Notes under the pieces: generated by a model
What the model was told of the DNA's origin: nothing
Database searches by the model: none
The model's input: the letters and a program-made list of their open reading frames with translations, nothing else
DNA from: Taudactylus pleione
Taxonomy: Eukaryota; Chordata; Amphibia; Anura; Myobatrachidae
Assembly: GCA_031769625.1 (NCBI GenBank)
Contig: JAUIMM010000016.1
Coordinates: 15,801,001 to 15,865,000, forward strand
Direction of reading: 5' to 3'
Length of the DNA: 64,000 bases
Shown here: in pieces, positions 62,550 to 64,000 of the stretch
Layout: each line of letters starts with the position of its first letter
Numbering within the stretch: position 1 is the stretch's first letter
Position numbers and translations under genes: made by a program

Positions 62550-64000
62550 CAGTGGCGTAACTACAGCCTCCGCAGCTCCCGCGGTGGCTTGGGGGCACGG
62601 AGGCTTGTGGGGCGCGGTGGCTGCAGATTCCATGCGGACTAGCCGTCCGCATGAAATCTGCTGAAAACGGCCCTCCCAAAATGTCCGCCGCCTAGGAGTA
62701 GACATATGCTAGAAGGTCCTACTGGACCTCTAGCTTCTGTTAGTCACCCAGGCAGGGCGGTAGTGTGGACCGCACATAAGTGCAGTCCGCACTACACTAG
62801 TAGTATTACAAACACAGCCGCCGGCGCCGGCAGCTGTGTGTTTGTTTTAGCAGCCGATGAGAGTCAGATAGACTCTCATCGGCAGCTTGTCTTGCGCCCA
62901 CTGCCGGAGCCGGGCTCTTCCATCATGCAGAGCGGGCCGGCCTGGGAGGATGCCGGACGGAGGAGCAGATGCCAGAGCGTGGATCAAGGTAAGTGGATTT
63001 TTTTTGTGTGTCAGTCTGGCAGTGGGGGGTGTTTACTACTACTATGGGGACTCCATAGAGGGGGACTACCACTGGGGAGACTGCTGGGGGGACTACTACC
63101 GGGGGCACTTCTGGGTGGGACTACCACTGGGGGCATTGCTGGGTACGACTACTACTGGGGGGGGACTACCACTGGGGGCATTGCTTCAGGTGACTACTAC
63201 TGGGGGCACTGCTGGGGGAGACTACCACTGGGAGCATTGCTGGGGGTGACTACTACTGAGGGCACTGCTGGGCGGGACTACCACTGGGGGCACTGCTGGG
63301 GGCGACTACTACTGGGGGCATTGCTGGAGAGGGATTACAACTGGGGGCATTGCTGGGGGCGACTACTACTGGGGGCACTGCTGGGAGGACTACCACTGGG
63401 GGCACTGCTGCGGGACTAATACTAGGTGCATTGCTGGGGGGGACTACTACTGGGGGCATTGCTTCAGGTGACTACTACTGGGGGCACTGCTGGGGGAGAC
63501 TACCACTGGGAGCATTGCTGGGGGTGACTACTACTGAGGGCACTGCTGGGCGGGACTACCACTGGGGGCACTGCTGGGGGCGACTACTACTGGGGGCATT
63601 GCTGGAGAGGGATTACAACTGGGGGCATTGCTGGGGGCGACTACTACTGGGGGCACTGCTGGGAGGACTACCACTGGGGGCACTGCTGCGGGACTAATAC
63701 TAGGTGCATTGCTGGGGGGGACTACTACTGGGGGCATTGCTGGGGGGCTACTACTGGGGGCACTGCTGGGGGGGGACTACTACTGGAGGCACTGCACTGC
63801 TGTCTGACAGGTACTCATACTGGCCCTCTCTCCTCTTCCTCGGGGCTGTCAGACACCGGTGGGAGGAGCCAATGGGCCTGCAGTGGCCACAACCTGACGC
63901 TTCCCACACCCAGGCCACTCAGGTTGCTGGATGTGTACCAGATGCTGCTGTGTGCAGGCTGCAATGCTCTGTATCTGTGTACTGGAGCAATGCTCTGCTT
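62550..64000 (+). mobile_element. hAT non-autonomous element with splice donor and minisatellite (right end beyond window)
   Basis: Starts CAGTGGCGTAACTACAGCC at 62550. Then a GC-rich exon-like block (62880-62988; CATCATGCAGAGCGGGCC) that is similar to the block at 23165-23065 on the minus strand (CATAATGCAGAGCGTGCC), then CAAG|GTAAGTGG at 62989 and the minisatellite 63040-63790. No terminal inverse before 64000, so the element may run past the window. Confidence 0.8.
63040..63790. repeat. GGGGGACTACTACTGGGGGC minisatellite with 278-bp higher-order repeat
   Basis: Units of 26-31 bases (GACTACTACTGGGGGCACTG, GACTACCACTGGGGGCATTG). A block of nine to ten units is repeated exactly once at a 278-base step: TTGCTTCAGGTGAC at 63181 and 63459. 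Open frames here are artefacts of the repeat. Confidence 0.95.

Noticed and set aside
63040..63790. CRISPR-like spacing of short repeats
   Set aside because: Units are contiguous variants of one motif with no unique spacers and no cas genes; it is a minisatellite in a eukaryotic transposon.

Overview
The window looks like intergenic or intronic DNA from a very large, transposon-rich vertebrate genome, most likely a frog or toad. The evidence is the mix of repeats: PIF/Harbinger with a spliced transposase and Myb-like genes, several hAT families with 8-bp target duplications, a Tc1 element, a CR1-like LINE, a Ty3/Gypsy element, and palindromic MITEs with the motif TTGCCCATAGCAACCAATC, which I associate with amphibian genomes. 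The species cannot be named from sequence alone. I found no complete ordinary host gene, tRNA, rRNA or CRISPR array. Every long recognisable protein match is transposon-derived. Two short spliced-looking exons (45690-45818 and 54652-54679, + strand) are the only hints of a host gene crossing the window.

Layout. 1-4973: a Harbinger element with a transposase gene (-), two Myb/SANT-like genes (+) and a right terminus ending GGACCTCATTCAGAG (read inward). 5550-6726: three small elements (TIR MITE, hAT MITE with perfect 8-bp TSD, multi-hairpin Harbinger MITE with TAA TSD). 6832-11957: a near-complete hAT element with a ZBED-like transposase broken by frameshifts and a 155-160 bp tandem array between promoter and gene. 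12259-14199: palindromic MITEs. 16.5-19.0 kb: a degenerate minisatellite split by nested insertions; one of these (16678-17473) is a hAT-type element carrying a start-codon-containing fragment that resembles the first exon of LRRC47. 20.5-29.2 kb: MITEs and hAT non-autonomous elements, several with exact 8-bp TSDs, plus a CR1/L2-like LINE fragment. 30.9-34.7 kb: a decayed Ty3/Gypsy element (-) lacking gag. 34.8-36.4 kb: Harbinger-type MITEs. 37181-40698: a deletion derivative of the 6832-11957 hAT, inserted in an (AT)n run. 44520-45304: a hAT derivative with tandem CRE sites. 46.3-48.3 kb: a CR1-like LINE (+). 48.8-53.7 kb: nested MITEs, a striking multi-hairpin element (50810-51339) and a Tc1 element. 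54-62.5 kb: scattered MITEs and unassigned DNA. 62550 to the window end: another member of the minisatellite-bearing hAT family.

How the parts relate. The Harbinger element at the left could be the source of enzyme for the GG(C/A)CCT(C/G)ATTCAGA-ended MITEs across the window, because they share their terminal 14-15 bases. The hAT at 6832-11957 is the parent type of the deleted copy at 37181-40698 and is related at its ends to 27160-28364. A third hAT group (ends CAGTGGCGTAACTA) repeatedly carries a CpG-rich exon-like block, a GTAAG splice-donor motif and then a G-rich 25-30 bp minisatellite in the same order. That order, the LRRC47-like capture and the chain-of-hairpins MITEs are the most interesting things here.
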